DNA from: Prevotella sp.
GTDB taxonomy: Bacteria > Bacteroidota > Bacteroidia > Bacteroidales > Bacteroidaceae
Assembly: GCA_017619375.1 (NCBI GenBank)
Contig: JAFZSL010000039.1
Location: 1 to 64,000 of the forward strand
Direction of reading: 5' to 3'
DNA length: 64,000 nt
Shown here: positions 36,856 to 46,174 of the stretch, piece by piece
Numbering within the stretch: position 1 is the first letter of the stretch
Layout: the number at the start of each line of letters is the position of its first letter
The notes under the pieces: model-generated
What the model was told of the DNA's origin: nothing
The model's database searches: none
Seen by the model: the letters and a program-made list of their open reading frames with translations, nothing else
Made by a program: the position numbers and the translations under genes

Positions 36856-39810
36856 ATGAGAACGAAGTCGGTTATCATACTGCTTTTCGCAGCCCTAATG
36901 GCCATATTTGCCTCCACACCCATGCCCTCACGGCATAGGGCGGATGACTCCATCTCCTCCTCCGACATCGTTGTCCAGAAAGCAATCACCCCTTTGAAAG
37001 ACACCGTCCCCCCGGCCAACACCTTGGTGCTCACCCCGGACACCACCCTCCCCCGCGTCTTGGCGGGTGACAGCCTCGTTATCTCCAGCGACAGTCTTGT
37101 ATTGCCAGGCGACAGTCTCCCGACATCCCAATCACAGGGGCCCGACACACTCTCGATGGATTCGCTGCAACTGGCCATCTACCACCACAACAAGGCGATA
37201 GACGACTCGTTGCGCCTTGACTCCATCAACCGGGCGAAACCCAATGGCATCACCTCCCCCGTCAACTTCACCGCCAACGACTCCATCGTATACGACGCCA
37301 TCTCGAGAAACGCCTATCTCTACGGCACCTCCAAAGTGGAATACGAAGAAATGAACCTCACAAGCGAGCGCGTGCATATGAACATGGAGAAAAGCCTGGT
37401 ATATGCCACCGGCGTCCCCGACAGCACTGAGGCGAAAGGCCAGCGCGGCACCCCGGTTTTCAAGATGGGCAAGGACGAGTATGAGAGCGACAGCATGGCA
37501 TACAATTTCAAGAGCAAGAAAGGTTTCATCGACAACGCATACACGGAACAGGAAGACGGCTACCTCTACAGCCAGCACGCCAAGCGCGATGCTGAAGGCA
37601 ACCTGTACCTGGAGCACGGCAAGTACACCACCTGCGACGAAGAGCATCCCGACTTCTACATCGCCCTCTCACGTGCGAAGGTGCGCCCTGGCAAAGACGT
37701 GGTGTTCGGTTCGGCATACCTCGTGGTGGCCGACGTGCCATTGCCGCTGGCCATCCCCTATGGCTTCTTCCCCTTTACCAAGAGCTATTCCAGCGGATTC
37801 ATCATGCCTTCTTACGGCGACGAGAACACCCGGGGGTTCTATTTGAGGGACGGAGGCTACTATTTTGCCATCAACGACAAGTGGGACCTCAAACTCTTGG
37901 GTGAAATCTACACCAAAGGCTCCTGGGGCATCTCCGCTGCGAGCAACTACAAGAAACGCTACCGCTACAGCGGAAGTTTCTTCTTCAGTTACCAAGATAC
38001 GAAAACCGGCGACAAGGGTATGCCCGACTTTGCAGAGCAGGAAAGTTTCAAGTGGCAATGGAGCCATCGCCAAGACCCCAAGGCGAATCCTTTCAGCACC
38101 TTCTCCGCCAGTGTGAACTTCGCCACGTCGAGTTATGAGCGCAACAACCTCACCAGCATGTACAACCCGCAGACGGTGACCCAGAGTACACGCACCTCTT
38201 CGGTGAGTTACAACACCCAGTTCTCCAGCATTGGCATGAACTTGAGCACCACGGCCAACATCTCCCAAAACATGCGCGACTCCACCCTCACATTGTCCCT
38301 TCCCGACCTGAACATCACCATCAGCCGCTTCAACCCTTTCCGACGCAAGAAGATGGTAGGCAAGGAACGGTGGTATGAGAAGATTGCGATGTCGTATACC
38401 GGTCATTTCACCAACTCCATCACGACGAAAGAAGACTTGATCATGAAATCCAACCTGATCAAGGACTGGCAGAACGGCATGCAGCACAGCATTCCCATCA
38501 GTGGCAGTTTCACACTGTTCGACTACTTGAATGTGAACCCTTCTTTCAATTTCACCGACCGTACATATAGCAACAAGATACGCCGCTCATGGGATGAGGC
38601 CCGGCAAGTGGAGGTGACCGACACCACCTATGGTTTTTACAACGTCTATGATTGGAGCCTGAACCTGGGTCTCTCCACGAAAATCTATGGCACGTGGACC
38701 CCCAACCGCAAAATCTTCGGTGACAAGATCCAAGCCATCCGCCACGTGATCACCCCCACCGTCTCCTTCTCCTACCACCCCGACTTCGGCGACCGCCGCT
38801 ACGGCTATGTGTCGACCTACCAGAAAACCGACGCCGAGGGCAATGTGTCGCTGGTGGAATACTCTCCCTACGAGCAAACCATGTGGCGCGCTCCAGGCAA
38901 GGGCTTGTCGAGGAGCATCCAATTCGACATCGGCAACAACCTGGAGATGAAGATGAAGTCGGAAGACGACTCTTTGGGTTACAAGAAAATCAGCCTCATC
39001 GACGAACTCAGCCTCCGCATGGGTTACAACATGGCTGCTGATTACCACCCCCTGAGCGACCTTGACATGACCATCCGCCTGAAATGGTGGAAGCGCTACA
39101 CGTTCAATTTGAACGCCCGCTTCGCCACCTATGCCTATGAACTGGACGACAACGGCCGCCCCTACGTGGGCAACCACACCGAATACGGATATGGCCGTTT
39201 CGGCCGTTTCCAAGGCATGTCACAGAACGTGTCTTTCACACTGACTCCCGAAAAGTTGAAGAAATGGCTGAGTGGTGATTGGAAGAAGAGCAAGGAAGAC
39301 AAGGAAAACAAGGAAGACGACGAGGGGATAGACACCGACATCGAGTCGAACGTGGACGAAGACCTTGTCCATGGGCAACATGGCGCCAAGTCGAAAAGCG
39401 GCGGCAAGGCTGAAACAGACGAAGACGGCTACATGGTGTTCAACCTCCCCTGGTCGCTCACTTTCGGATATGGCATCACCATGCGCGAGAACACATCAGG
39501 CAAGTTCAACAAACACACGATGCGCTATCCCTACAAGTTCACCCAGACACTCAACGTGAGCGGCAACATCCGCCTGAGCGAGGGATGGAACATCAGTTTC
39601 TCCTCTGGTTACGATTTCGAGAACCGGAAGATGTCGATGACGACGGCCTCCTTGTCACGCGACCTCCATTGCTTCAACATGTCGTGCTCCGTGGTGCTGG
39701 CACCTTACACCAGTTACAATTTCACCTTCCGTTGCAACGCCTCCACCCTCACCGACGCCTTGAAATACGACAAGCGCAGCGGATACAGCAATGCCGTGCA
39801 GTGGTATTGA
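36856..39810 (+). CDS. lptD: LPS-assembly outer membrane protein LptD (OstA-like)
   Basis: LptD is the beta-barrel that inserts lipopolysaccharide in the outer leaflet. The start at 36856 (MRTKSVIILLFAALMAIFAS) follows the promoter and gives a signal peptide; the longer frame from 36805 would start upstream of the -7 box. The 984-residue protein has an N-terminal Ser/Asp/Leu-rich linker (about 25-130), an OstA-type jellyroll (about 135-270; NDSIVYDAISRNAYLYGTSK, KKGFIDNAYTEQEDGYLY) and a large barrel to the end. The barrel has an acidic/basic insert (about 815-860; KEDKENKEDDEGIDTDIE) likely to be an exposed loop. No LptE is near. Confidence 0.88.
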   Translation: MRTKSVIILLFAALMAIFASTPMPSRHRADDSISSSDIVVQKAITPLKDTVPPANTLVLTPDTTLPRVLAGDSLVISSDSLVLPGDSLPTSQSQGPDTLSMDSLQLAIYHHNKAIDDSLRLDSINRAKPNGITSPVNFTANDSIVYDAISRNAYLYGTSKVEYEEMNLTSERVHMNMEKSLVYATGVPDSTEAKGQRGTPVFKMGKDEYESDSMAYNFKSKKGFIDNAYTEQEDGYLYSQHAKRDAEGNLYLEHGKYTTCDEEHPDFYIALSRAKVRPGKDVVFGSAYLVVADVPLPLAIPYGFFPFTKSYSSGFIMPSYGDENTRGFYLRDGGYYFAINDKWDLKLLGEIYTKGSWGISAASNYKKRYRYSGSFFFSYQDTKTGDKGMPDFAEQESFKWQWSHRQDPKANPFSTFSASVNFATSSYERNNLTSMYNPQTVTQSTRTSSVSYNTQFSSIGMNLSTTANISQNMRDSTLTLSLPDLNITISRFNPFRRKKMVGKERWYEKIAMSYTGHFTNSITTKEDLIMKSNLIKDWQNGMQHSIPISGSFTLFDYLNVNPSFNFTDRTYSNKIRRSWDEARQVEVTDTTYGFYNVYDWSLNLGLSTKIYGTWTPNRKIFGDKIQAIRHVITPTVSFSYHPDFGDRRYGYVSTYQKTDAEGNVSLVEYSPYEQTMWRAPGKGLSRSIQFDIGNNLEMKMKSEDDSLGYKKISLIDELSLRMGYNMAADYHPLSDLDMTIRLKWWKRYTFNLNARFATYAYELDDNGRPYVGNHTEYGYGRFGRFQGMSQNVSFTLTPEKLKKWLSGDWKKSKEDKENKEDDEGIDTDIESNVDEDLVHGQHGAKSKSGGKAETDEDGYMVFNLPWSLTFGYGITMRENTSGKFNKHTMRYPYKFTQTLNVSGNIRLSEGWNISFSSGYDFENRKMSMTTASLSRDLHCFNMSCSVVLAPYTSYNFTFRCNASTLTDALKYDKRSGYSNAVQWY

Positions 39811-39814
39811 TGGC

Positions 39815-39860
39815 AATCCGACGGGACCAGGCATGACTAATCCGACGGGGCCGATTAGTC
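39815..39860. repeat. Small repeat after lptD
   Basis: The 10-mer ATCCGACGGG occurs at 39816 and 39840, and GACTAATC (39835-39842) is complementary to GATTAGTC (39853-39860). Without a T run it is not a clear terminator; purpose unknown. Confidence 0.4.
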
Positions 39861-39879
39861 CATAAAATGCCCCGGCCAC

Positions 39880-42129
39880 TCAGTCTTGAACCAGCCTGTT
39901 GAGGTCATCCTCCTCACCGACCACCCAGACGATATCCCCTTTCTCAAACTTGTATGACGGACTCACCTGGGTGAGGTTTTCCAAGCCTTCCTCCAATCCC
40001 ACCACCATGCAGTTGAACACCGGGCGGATTCCACTTTCCTCCATCGTCTTCCCCACCAGTTTGCTGCTTCCATCGACCACCAATCTCCGGAGTTTCATCT
40101 CGCGTTTCTCCAAATCATCATCCCCCTCGTCAATCTCAGAGGCGATAGCCTTGCCAAAGATGGCCAACTGGTCGTCACTGCCGATCACCTGCAACTTGTC
40201 TCCAGGAAAGACGACCGACTCTCCATCGGGGATGTTCAACCTCCTTCCCGCCCTGAGGATGCTGCTCACATGGACACCATATTTGCTCCCCAAAGCCAAC
40301 TCCTTGAGCGAAAGCCCTGACCAAAGCGACTCAAGAGGCACGTCGAAGTCGGCGATGTGGATATCCCTGTCGAGAAGTTTCCCCTCAAAAAGCGGTCTCC
40401 TGCGACCATGCACACGCGCCTCGATGTCGCGTGAGCGCAAATTCATGATGAACATTCTCTCAAGTTTGATGCTGCGGTGCTTGATGGCTCTTGACATGAT
40501 GACAAACAACACGATGGCCATCCCCAAGCAGATGAGTATGGCATTGGAGAAATTGGTGAACTTCTTGCATATGATGAAGACGAAAGCCAACGCTATGGCA
40601 ATCCTTATGATGATGGTGAACACCAATGGCATGCGGTTGAGCCTATTCTCCGTCCACAATGCCTTGAATTCCTCGCTATGGTTCTTTTTCATCATGATGG
40701 CCCTGAGGAAAGGTGACACAAAAAGGATGGTGAGCACTGCGCACACCACATCAGCCGCCCAAGTCAATGGAATCATCCTCATAATGAAAGGAGTGACGAT
40801 GGTGAACATGACAGAAACGGTAGCAGCAGACAAGATGGAATAGACAACGGTGTATATCGCGAGTTGGGAGAGCAGGCTTTTCCATTTCTTGTCTTCCATT
40901 TTCGTAGTGGACTCGCTCAATGTGAGATGGTTGAGCCTCCTCACCCAAGTCTTTGGCAGATGTCTTTCCAATATGTCGTAGGCAGGTGTTGCCATCTTGA
41001 TCATATAAGGTGTAAGGAAAGTGGTGATGACCGACACCGCCACGACGACAGGATAGAGGAAATTCTCGATGACATGGAGGGAGAGTCCCAACGTGGCGAT
41101 GATGAAGGAGAACTCACCGATTTGCGCCATGGAGAATCCGCATCGCATGGCCGACTTAAGCGACTGGCCGCTGAAGAGGAAGCCCATGCTGCCGAAGAAC
41201 GCCTGCCCCAAAAGGATGGTTGCGACAAGGACGAGGATGGGAATGGCGTAATCCACGATGATTTTCGGTTCCACGAGCATACCCACCGAAACGAAGAAAA
41301 TGGCCCCGAAAAGGTTTTTCACAGGTTCCACGACCTTTATGATTTTCTCCGCCTCAATGGTTTCAGCCAGAATGGAGCCCATGACGAAAGCCCCGAATGC
41401 GCTGCTGAAACCTGCGGTGGTGGAGATGACAGCCATGAGACAGCATAGTCCGAGAGAGACGATGAGCAATGTCTCAGCATTGGTGAACCTTCTGGCAGAA
41501 CGCAGGATAAGCGGTATGATGAAGATGCCCACCACAAACCACAACACAAGGAAGAACACCAGTTTGAGCACACTCATGAGCATGGTGTCTCCCCCTTCTC
41601 CCCCTCCGCTGATGGCCGCCAGCATGACCATCATGACGATGGCGAGGATATCTTCGAGGATGAGTACACTCATCACCAGTCCGGCAAATTTCTGCTGTCT
41701 TATCCCCAAGTCGTCGAACGCCTTGTAAATGATGGTGGTGGAACTCATGGCCAACATGCCTCCGAGGAAGATGCAGTTCATCTTCGTCCAACCGAAGCAA
41801 TGTCCGACAATCATGCCTAACGTCATCATGCAGAACACGATGGTGACAGTGGCGATAAAGGGTGCTGCTCCCATCTTGAAGATTTTCTTGAAGGAGAAAT
41901 CCAATCCCAATGAGAAGAGGGTGAACATCACGCCTATCGACGCCCACACCTCGATGTCTTTTTCATCAGTGACCGACATGGTGTAAGGCATGTTGGGACT
42001 GACAAGGAAGCCAGCCACGATGTATCCAAGCACCAAGGGTTGCTTCAGTTTTTTGAATATGATGGTCACCAAGCCCGCAACGACGAGAATGAGTGCGAGG
42101 TCTTTAACAAGCGGTGTCAGTTCTGTCAT
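39880..42129 (-). CDS. Cation:proton antiporter, CPA2 (KefB/Kef-type) family, with C-terminal TrkA-C domains
   Basis: An inner membrane exchanger of K+ or Na+ for H+. The 749-residue protein has about twelve helices forming the Na/H exchanger domain (about 1-400; LGYIVAGFLVSPNMPYT, GVMFTLFSLGLDFSFKKIF, GGMLAMSSTTIIYKAFDDLG). A second hydrophobic region (about 425-560) is extra. Two soluble RCK/TrkA-C-like modules follow (about 590-665, ELALGSKYGVHVSSILR, and 680-749, VGKTMEESGIRPVFNCMVVG), likely sites for ligand control. No Rossmann (TrkA-N) domain was seen between them. No promoter was recognised; its upstream region is the repeat-rich 42138-42390. Confidence 0.9.
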   Translation of the reverse strand: MTELTPLVKDLALILVVAGLVTIIFKKLKQPLVLGYIVAGFLVSPNMPYTMSVTDEKDIEVWASIGVMFTLFSLGLDFSFKKIFKMGAAPFIATVTIVFCMMTLGMIVGHCFGWTKMNCIFLGGMLAMSSTTIIYKAFDDLGIRQQKFAGLVMSVLILEDILAIVMMVMLAAISGGGEGGDTMLMSVLKLVFFLVLWFVVGIFIIPLILRSARRFTNAETLLIVSLGLCCLMAVISTTAGFSSAFGAFVMGSILAETIEAEKIIKVVEPVKNLFGAIFFVSVGMLVEPKIIVDYAIPILVLVATILLGQAFFGSMGFLFSGQSLKSAMRCGFSMAQIGEFSFIIATLGLSLHVIENFLYPVVVAVSVITTFLTPYMIKMATPAYDILERHLPKTWVRRLNHLTLSESTTKMEDKKWKSLLSQLAIYTVVYSILSAATVSVMFTIVTPFIMRMIPLTWAADVVCAVLTILFVSPFLRAIMMKKNHSEEFKALWTENRLNRMPLVFTIIIRIAIALAFVFIICKKFTNFSNAILICLGMAIVLFVIMSRAIKHRSIKLERMFIMNLRSRDIEARVHGRRRPLFEGKLLDRDIHIADFDVPLESLWSGLSLKELALGSKYGVHVSSILRAGRRLNIPDGESVVFPGDKLQVIGSDDQLAIFGKAIASEIDEGDDDLEKREMKLRRLVVDGSSKLVGKTMEESGIRPVFNCMVVGLEEGLENLTQVSPSYKFEKGDIVWVVGEEDDLNRLVQD

Positions 42130-42137
42130 TTTTCTTG

Positions 42138-42258
42138 AGGAGTTAAAGGGGAGGTAAGGGGGAAAAGGAGTTAAAGAGGAGTAAAAGGGGAAAGGGAGTT
42201 AAAATGGAGTTAAAGGGGAGTTAAAGGGGAGTTAAAGGGGAGTTAAAGGGACATATGT
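42138..42258 (+). repeat. 11-bp GGAGTTAAAGG-type repeat array, site C
   Basis: The cleanest copy: the last four units (42207-42250) are exact GGAGTTAAAGG repeats, preceded by degenerate ones from 42138 and followed by GACATATGTTC, the terminal motif shared with sites A, B and E. It lies directly 5' of the minus-strand CPA2 gene. Confidence 0.9.
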
Positions 42259-42390
42259 TCTCTTTGCCGCCACTTTGCTGCCACCTTTCTGTCACTTTCC
42301 TGTCACTTTCCTGACACGTTTCCGTCACCTTTCTGTCACTTTCCTGCCAATTTTCCGCCTATTTTCTGCCTATTTTCTGCCTATTTTTCT
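42259..42390 (+). repeat. 12 x 11-bp tandem array of the YCACTTTCCTG type
   Basis: Exactly twelve units of 11 bp run without a phase slip from TCTCTTTGCCG (42259-42269) to CCTATTTTTCT (42380-42390). Three units are identical (TCACTTTCCTG at 42292, 42303 and 42336). The last four drift to CCTATTTTCTG. It directly abuts the other 11-bp array. Confidence 0.92.
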
Positions 42391-42433
42391 AAATAAGCGA
42401 CGACCAGCAGAGCCGGCCGTCGCCAAATAGTTG

Positions 42434-43663
42434 TCAATCGTTATACTGTGCGGTGAGTTCGCAAATTTTCACGATGACCGCCTTTGCCTTCTCCATGACT
42501 TGGACGGAAACAAACTCATATGGTCCGTGGAAATTGACCCCTCCCGCGAAGATGTTGGGGCACGGCAGCCCTTTGAATGAAAGTTGCGCCCCATCCGTGC
42601 CACCTCGTATGGGCATCACCTTTGGCGGCACTTCGCACAGTTGCATGGCCTGTATGACGAGGTCGATGACATGCATGTTGGGGTCGATTTTCTCTTTCAT
42701 ATTATAATATTGGTCGTTGACCTGTATTTCGCAAGTCCCTTCCCCATATTTGTCGTTGATGGCCTCAGCACACTCCTGGATGGTGTTTTTACGTGCCTCG
42801 AACTTTTCCCTGTCGTGGTCGCGGATGATGTAGGAGAGTTGTGCGCTCTCAATGTTCGACTGCATTCCAATGAGGTGGAAGAACCCTTGATAGCCTTCTG
42901 TGCACTCCGGGGTCTCTTCAGCCGGCAGGAGAGAAGCAAACTCCACCGCCAACCTGTTGGCGTTGACCATTTTTCCCTTTGCATAGCCAGGATGTACGCT
43001 CACTCCCCGCATCCTCACCTTGGCAGAGGCGGCATTGAAATTCTCAAACTCCAGTTCGCCGAGGTCGCCACCGTCGATGGTGTAGGCCCATTCGCAGGCG
43101 AATTTCTCCACATCGAAATGGTGTGCGCCCATTCCAATCTCCTCGTCGGGGTTGAAAGCCACCCTGATATCGCCGTGTTTGATTTCCGGATGGTCCCTGA
43201 GGAAACACATGGCTTGCACGATTTCCGCAATCCCCGCCTTGTCGTCGGCACCCAGCAGCGTCGTACCATCGGTGACGATAAGATGCTCCCCCTTGTGTGC
43301 GAGCAGTTCCGGGAATTTCTCCGGCGACAACACGATGCCCTCCGACAGGATGATGTCCCCTCCGTCATAATTCTCGACGATACGAGGTTTCACATGCTCT
43401 CCACTACAATCCGGGCTGGTGTCATAATGTGAGATGAAGCCGATGGTGGGTACCTGCTTTTCCATGTTGGATTTGAGAGTGGCGTAGATGTAACCGTTTT
43501 CATCCATCTCCACCTCCTCCAATCCCTCTCTTTCCAATTCTTGCTTCAGGTGATCGGCAAAGACGAGTTGCTTCGACGTGCTTGGCACCGTCTTCGACTC
43601 CTCGCTCGACTGCGTGTCGAATCTTGTGTAGGAAAGGAATCTTTCCACCAACTTGTCATCCAT
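42434..43663 (-). CDS. pepT: Peptidase T (tripeptide aminopeptidase)
   Basis: A cytoplasmic zinc M20 peptidase removing the N-terminal residue from tripeptides. The 409-residue protein has the metal-ligand and active-site motifs in order: [17 protein letters not shown] (near 78-94), [18 protein letters not shown] (near 135-152), [17 protein letters not shown] (near 170-186), [18 protein letters not shown] and [21 protein letters not shown] (near 365-385). Length is typical. It is last in a run of minus-strand genes from nusB, 3 bp after the DUF5606 gene. Confidence 0.96.
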   Translation of the reverse strand: MDDKLVERFLSYTRFDTQSSEESKTVPSTSKQLVFADHLKQELEREGLEEVEMDENGYIYATLKSNMEKQVPTIGFISHYDTSPDCSGEHVKPRIVENYDGGDIILSEGIVLSPEKFPELLAHKGEHLIVTDGTTLLGADDKAGIAEIVQAMCFLRDHPEIKHGDIRVAFNPDEEIGMGAHHFDVEKFACEWAYTIDGGDLGELEFENFNAASAKVRMRGVSVHPGYAKGKMVNANRLAVEFASLLPAEETPECTEGYQGFFHLIGMQSNIESAQLSYIIRDHDREKFEARKNTIQECAEAINDKYGEGTCEIQVNDQYYNMKEKIDPNMHVIDLVIQAMQLCEVPPKVMPIRGGTDGAQLSFKGLPCPNIFAGGVNFHGPYEFVSVQVMEKAKAVIVKICELTAQYND

Positions 43664-43666
43664 GTC

Positions 43667-44110
43667 CTATTGTTCTTTTCTGTCGTCAATGTTGTCACCC
43701 TCTGTAGGCTGCAAGTCATCCTCAAACTCAGTGATGCCGTTGGCGATGAGGATGTCATACCATTGCAAGAGTTTCCTGATATCGCTGTCGTGCACCTTCT
43801 CCCTGTCGAAATCGGGTAGGACTTCAGCGAAATACTCACGCAGTTCGGCCCCGGAAGCCTTTTTGTAATTGATTGAACAAGCCTTGGCCTGCTCCTTGTC
43901 CCTGACAGCGACCATCACCTTCATGAGTGGCACGTCATCTATTTCCGTATAGATGGCGATATCAGCAAGGCTGATGATTTTGTTGGAATTAAAGACCGGC
44001 ATTCTCTTGTGAGCCTGGTCCAATGTTTCCACGATGAGGTTGTTTTTTGCTCTCGACACCAGTTTATATAGCCCTGGCTTTCCAGCTATTGACAGAATGG
44101 TTTCTTTCAT
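43667..44110 (-). CDS. DUF5606 family protein
   Basis: A 147-residue soluble protein (MKETILSIAGKPGLYKLVSR) matching the DUF5606 family of Bacteroidetes, which is often next to coaE and pepT as here. The first 60 residues form a small beta-rich domain (NLIVETLDQAHKRMPVF, SLADIAIYTEIDDVPLMKVM); the second half is helical (KKASGAELREYFAEVLPDFD). No function is known. It starts 82 bp after coaE. Confidence 0.85.
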   Translation of the reverse strand: MKETILSIAGKPGLYKLVSRAKNNLIVETLDQAHKRMPVFNSNKIISLADIAIYTEIDDVPLMKVMVAVRDKEQAKACSINYKKASGAELREYFAEVLPDFDREKVHDSDIRKLLQWYDILIANGITEFEDDLQPTEGDNIDDRKEQ

Positions 44111-44192
44111 TTTCTTTAATTGGTTAAAAATATGTAATGACAGGGACGTTCCCTGCCAAGCTGTTCACGAGGTCTGGCTTGTCTATCCCGGG

Positions 44193-44777
44193 TCATGTCG
44201 TTTGACCTCCGATGAAAGCCAGCATTTGGGAGATTTGTTCGTCGATGTCGGCTTTCCCGTCATTGACGATGACGAAATCGCTTCTTTTTGCAACGAGGTG
44301 TTGTGGCAACTGCTTCGCCATCCATTCCAGCACCTTTTCCCTGGTTATGCCATCCCGAGCCATCACCCTTCCGATACGTGTCTCCTTAGGTGCCGTGACG
44401 CACACCACCACGTCGACATACTTTTGGAATCCGCTTTCAAAAAGGATGGCACATTCCATCCAAGTCATTCCAGAAAGGATGAAGTCCTGTCCGACGGCGG
44501 GATGTACAAGGCGGTTGACATTCCTTGTGTTCTCTTCCGAGACCATCATGTAGCGGGCAATGGCAGCCTTGTTGAGTTTTCCATCAATGTATGCCTCTTC
44601 TCCCACGAGATTGGTCAAGCTATCAATGAGAGGTTTTGAAGTGCGCATCAGCCTTTTGGCAGCCGCATCGCAATCGTAGACCTCTATTCCAAGATGGCAC
44701 AGCTTGCTGCACACCAGCGATTTCCCGCTCCCAATGCCACCTGTGATGGCCACTTTCCTTTGCAAGTCGCCTTTCAT
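44193..44777 (-). CDS. coaE: Dephospho-CoA kinase
   Basis: Catalyses the last step of coenzyme A synthesis, phosphorylating dephospho-CoA. The 194-residue P-loop kinase has Walker A GGIGSGKSLVC (near 13-20), the VYDCDAAAKRLM segment with the catalytic Asp, LVHPAVGQDF and a lid region RVMARDGITREKVLEWMAKQL. The start at 44777 lies 1 bp past the YbbR stop, consistent with an operon. Confidence 0.95.
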   Translation of the reverse strand: MKGDLQRKVAITGGIGSGKSLVCSKLCHLGIEVYDCDAAAKRLMRTSKPLIDSLTNLVGEEAYIDGKLNKAAIARYMMVSEENTRNVNRLVHPAVGQDFILSGMTWMECAILFESGFQKYVDVVVCVTAPKETRIGRVMARDGITREKVLEWMAKQLPQHLVAKRSDFVIVNDGKADIDEQISQMLAFIGGQTT

Positions 44778-44778
44778 T

Positions 44779-45759
44779 TCAGTGCCTCTCTATGGAGTAT
44801 TTCACGCTATCGCTGGCCAGCCTCGGCCTTTTCACCAAAGCGGGACTTTTTTGAAGTTTCAGTTGGATCTTTTCCGACGAATTGTCCTTTTCGATGTCCT
44901 TGTAGTCAACCACGACTTCGAAATCCTCAGAGCTGATGGCTTCAAGGTTGGATGCCCCGGTGACATAGGACACAGAGACATTTTGCGGCCAAACATTCAG
45001 GGTTATGCTGTCAGGTACGTTTTGGGCTTTTATGGGTACTTCGGTGGAAGCATCCCTCATCACATCCGCGTTGACCTCCAAGGTCACCACATTAGGCACA
45101 AATTTGACGCCCTTCAGTTTCTTCAGGAACACCTTCCTTGTCTCATTCTTGGAGATGTCGGAGATACTCAAGTATTGTGTCATGACAGAGTTGATTTTGG
45201 CCAATTCGTCTTGCGTTGCATAAACCATCACACTATCCGGAGTAAGAGCCACCTTCGATATGAAGTATCTGTCGGCCTCCTTGAGCACTCCGTTGAAGAC
45301 CACTTTCACCTTTTTCTTACCTCCGTGGTTGTAAGAAGCCTCCAGTCTGTCAGGCTTGATGACGAGGACTTCCGTCGTGCGTTTCAGTTTTTTCTTGAGC
45401 AACTTGTTGAGGTCAGAATTGGACACTACGATTTTCCCATCTTCCCTGGCATAGGTTTCATATCTTATTTCTATAGGATTGACCTTGTCGAAATAGTAGC
45501 CTATCAAGTTGTATCCTTTGTCCCTGACGGTGACTTTCAATGTTTCAGGCCATATTTCGGTGATTACCACCGGCTTAGGCTTGTCCACCAATTTCACGGT
45601 GACATCCAGTTCCATCTCTGCAGGCTCCTGTATGGCCTGTGTGCCCCAGAAGAATCCACTGACGACGAAGAAAAACAAAAAAACCAGAAACTCCTTGCTC
45701 CTGATCCAGAGAAAGAAGTTCCTGAATAATTTGTTGGCAACCTTCGTTGATCCTTTCAT
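44779..45759 (-). CDS. YbbR-like domain protein
   Basis: A 326-residue membrane-anchored protein: one N-terminal membrane segment (about 19-38, SKEFLVFLFFFVVSGFFWGT) followed by an extracytoplasmic part of YbbR-like beta domains (about 50-310; DVTVKLVDKPKPVVITEIWP, LEVNADVMRDASTEVPIKAQ). YbbR (CdaR) regulates the c-di-AMP synthase in Firmicutes; whether this holds here is unknown, and no diadenylate cyclase gene is nearby. Between yajC (15 bp) and coaE (1 bp). Confidence 0.88.
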   Translation of the reverse strand: MKGSTKVANKLFRNFFLWIRSKEFLVFLFFFVVSGFFWGTQAIQEPAEMELDVTVKLVDKPKPVVITEIWPETLKVTVRDKGYNLIGYYFDKVNPIEIRYETYAREDGKIVVSNSDLNKLLKKKLKRTTEVLVIKPDRLEASYNHGGKKKVKVVFNGVLKEADRYFISKVALTPDSVMVYATQDELAKINSVMTQYLSISDISKNETRKVFLKKLKGVKFVPNVVTLEVNADVMRDASTEVPIKAQNVPDSITLNVWPQNVSVSYVTGASNLEAISSEDFEVVVDYKDIEKDNSSEKIQLKLQKSPALVKRPRLASDSVKYSIERH

Positions 45760-45774
45760 GGAAACGCGTGGATG

Positions 45775-46104
45775 TTATTTCTGCGGTTGCATGGCCGCTG
45801 CTGATGTATCTTGGAAGACGTATGATTTGTCGACTTCGATAACGACATCCCTTGCGATGCTCACCTTCACTTTTCCCGTCTGGATATCAATGTCTTTGAC
45901 TGTTCCATAGATTCCACCTCCGGTGACCACGCTGTCCCCTTTTTGGAGAGAGTTCTGGAATTCCCTGATTTGTTTTTGTTTCTTTTGTTGTGGACGAATC
46001 ATGAAGAACCACATGACGGCAAAGAGAAGCACCATCATGATGAGGAACTCCATCCCGGTCCCACCTCCAGCGGCTTGTGCAGCCAATACGAAAGAAATGT
46101 TCAT
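45775..46104 (-). CDS. yajC: Preprotein translocase subunit YajC
   Basis: YajC associates with SecDF and the Sec translocon in the inner membrane. The 109-residue protein has one membrane helix (about 17-37, GMEFLIMMVLLFAVMWFFMI), the RPQQKKQKQIREFQNSL motif and the cytoplasmic part GDSVVTGGGIYGTVKDID. Length is usual. Operon member between nusB and ybbR. Confidence 0.96.
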   Translation of the reverse strand: MNISFVLAAQAAGGGTGMEFLIMMVLLFAVMWFFMIRPQQKKQKQIREFQNSLQKGDSVVTGGGIYGTVKDIDIQTGKVKVSIARDVVIEVDKSYVFQDTSAAAMQPQK

Positions 46105-46174
46105 TTTTCCTTAATTACTAATATTAATAATATTCTTTTAATAAACTCTATATGCCCCATATAGCCCGAAAGGC

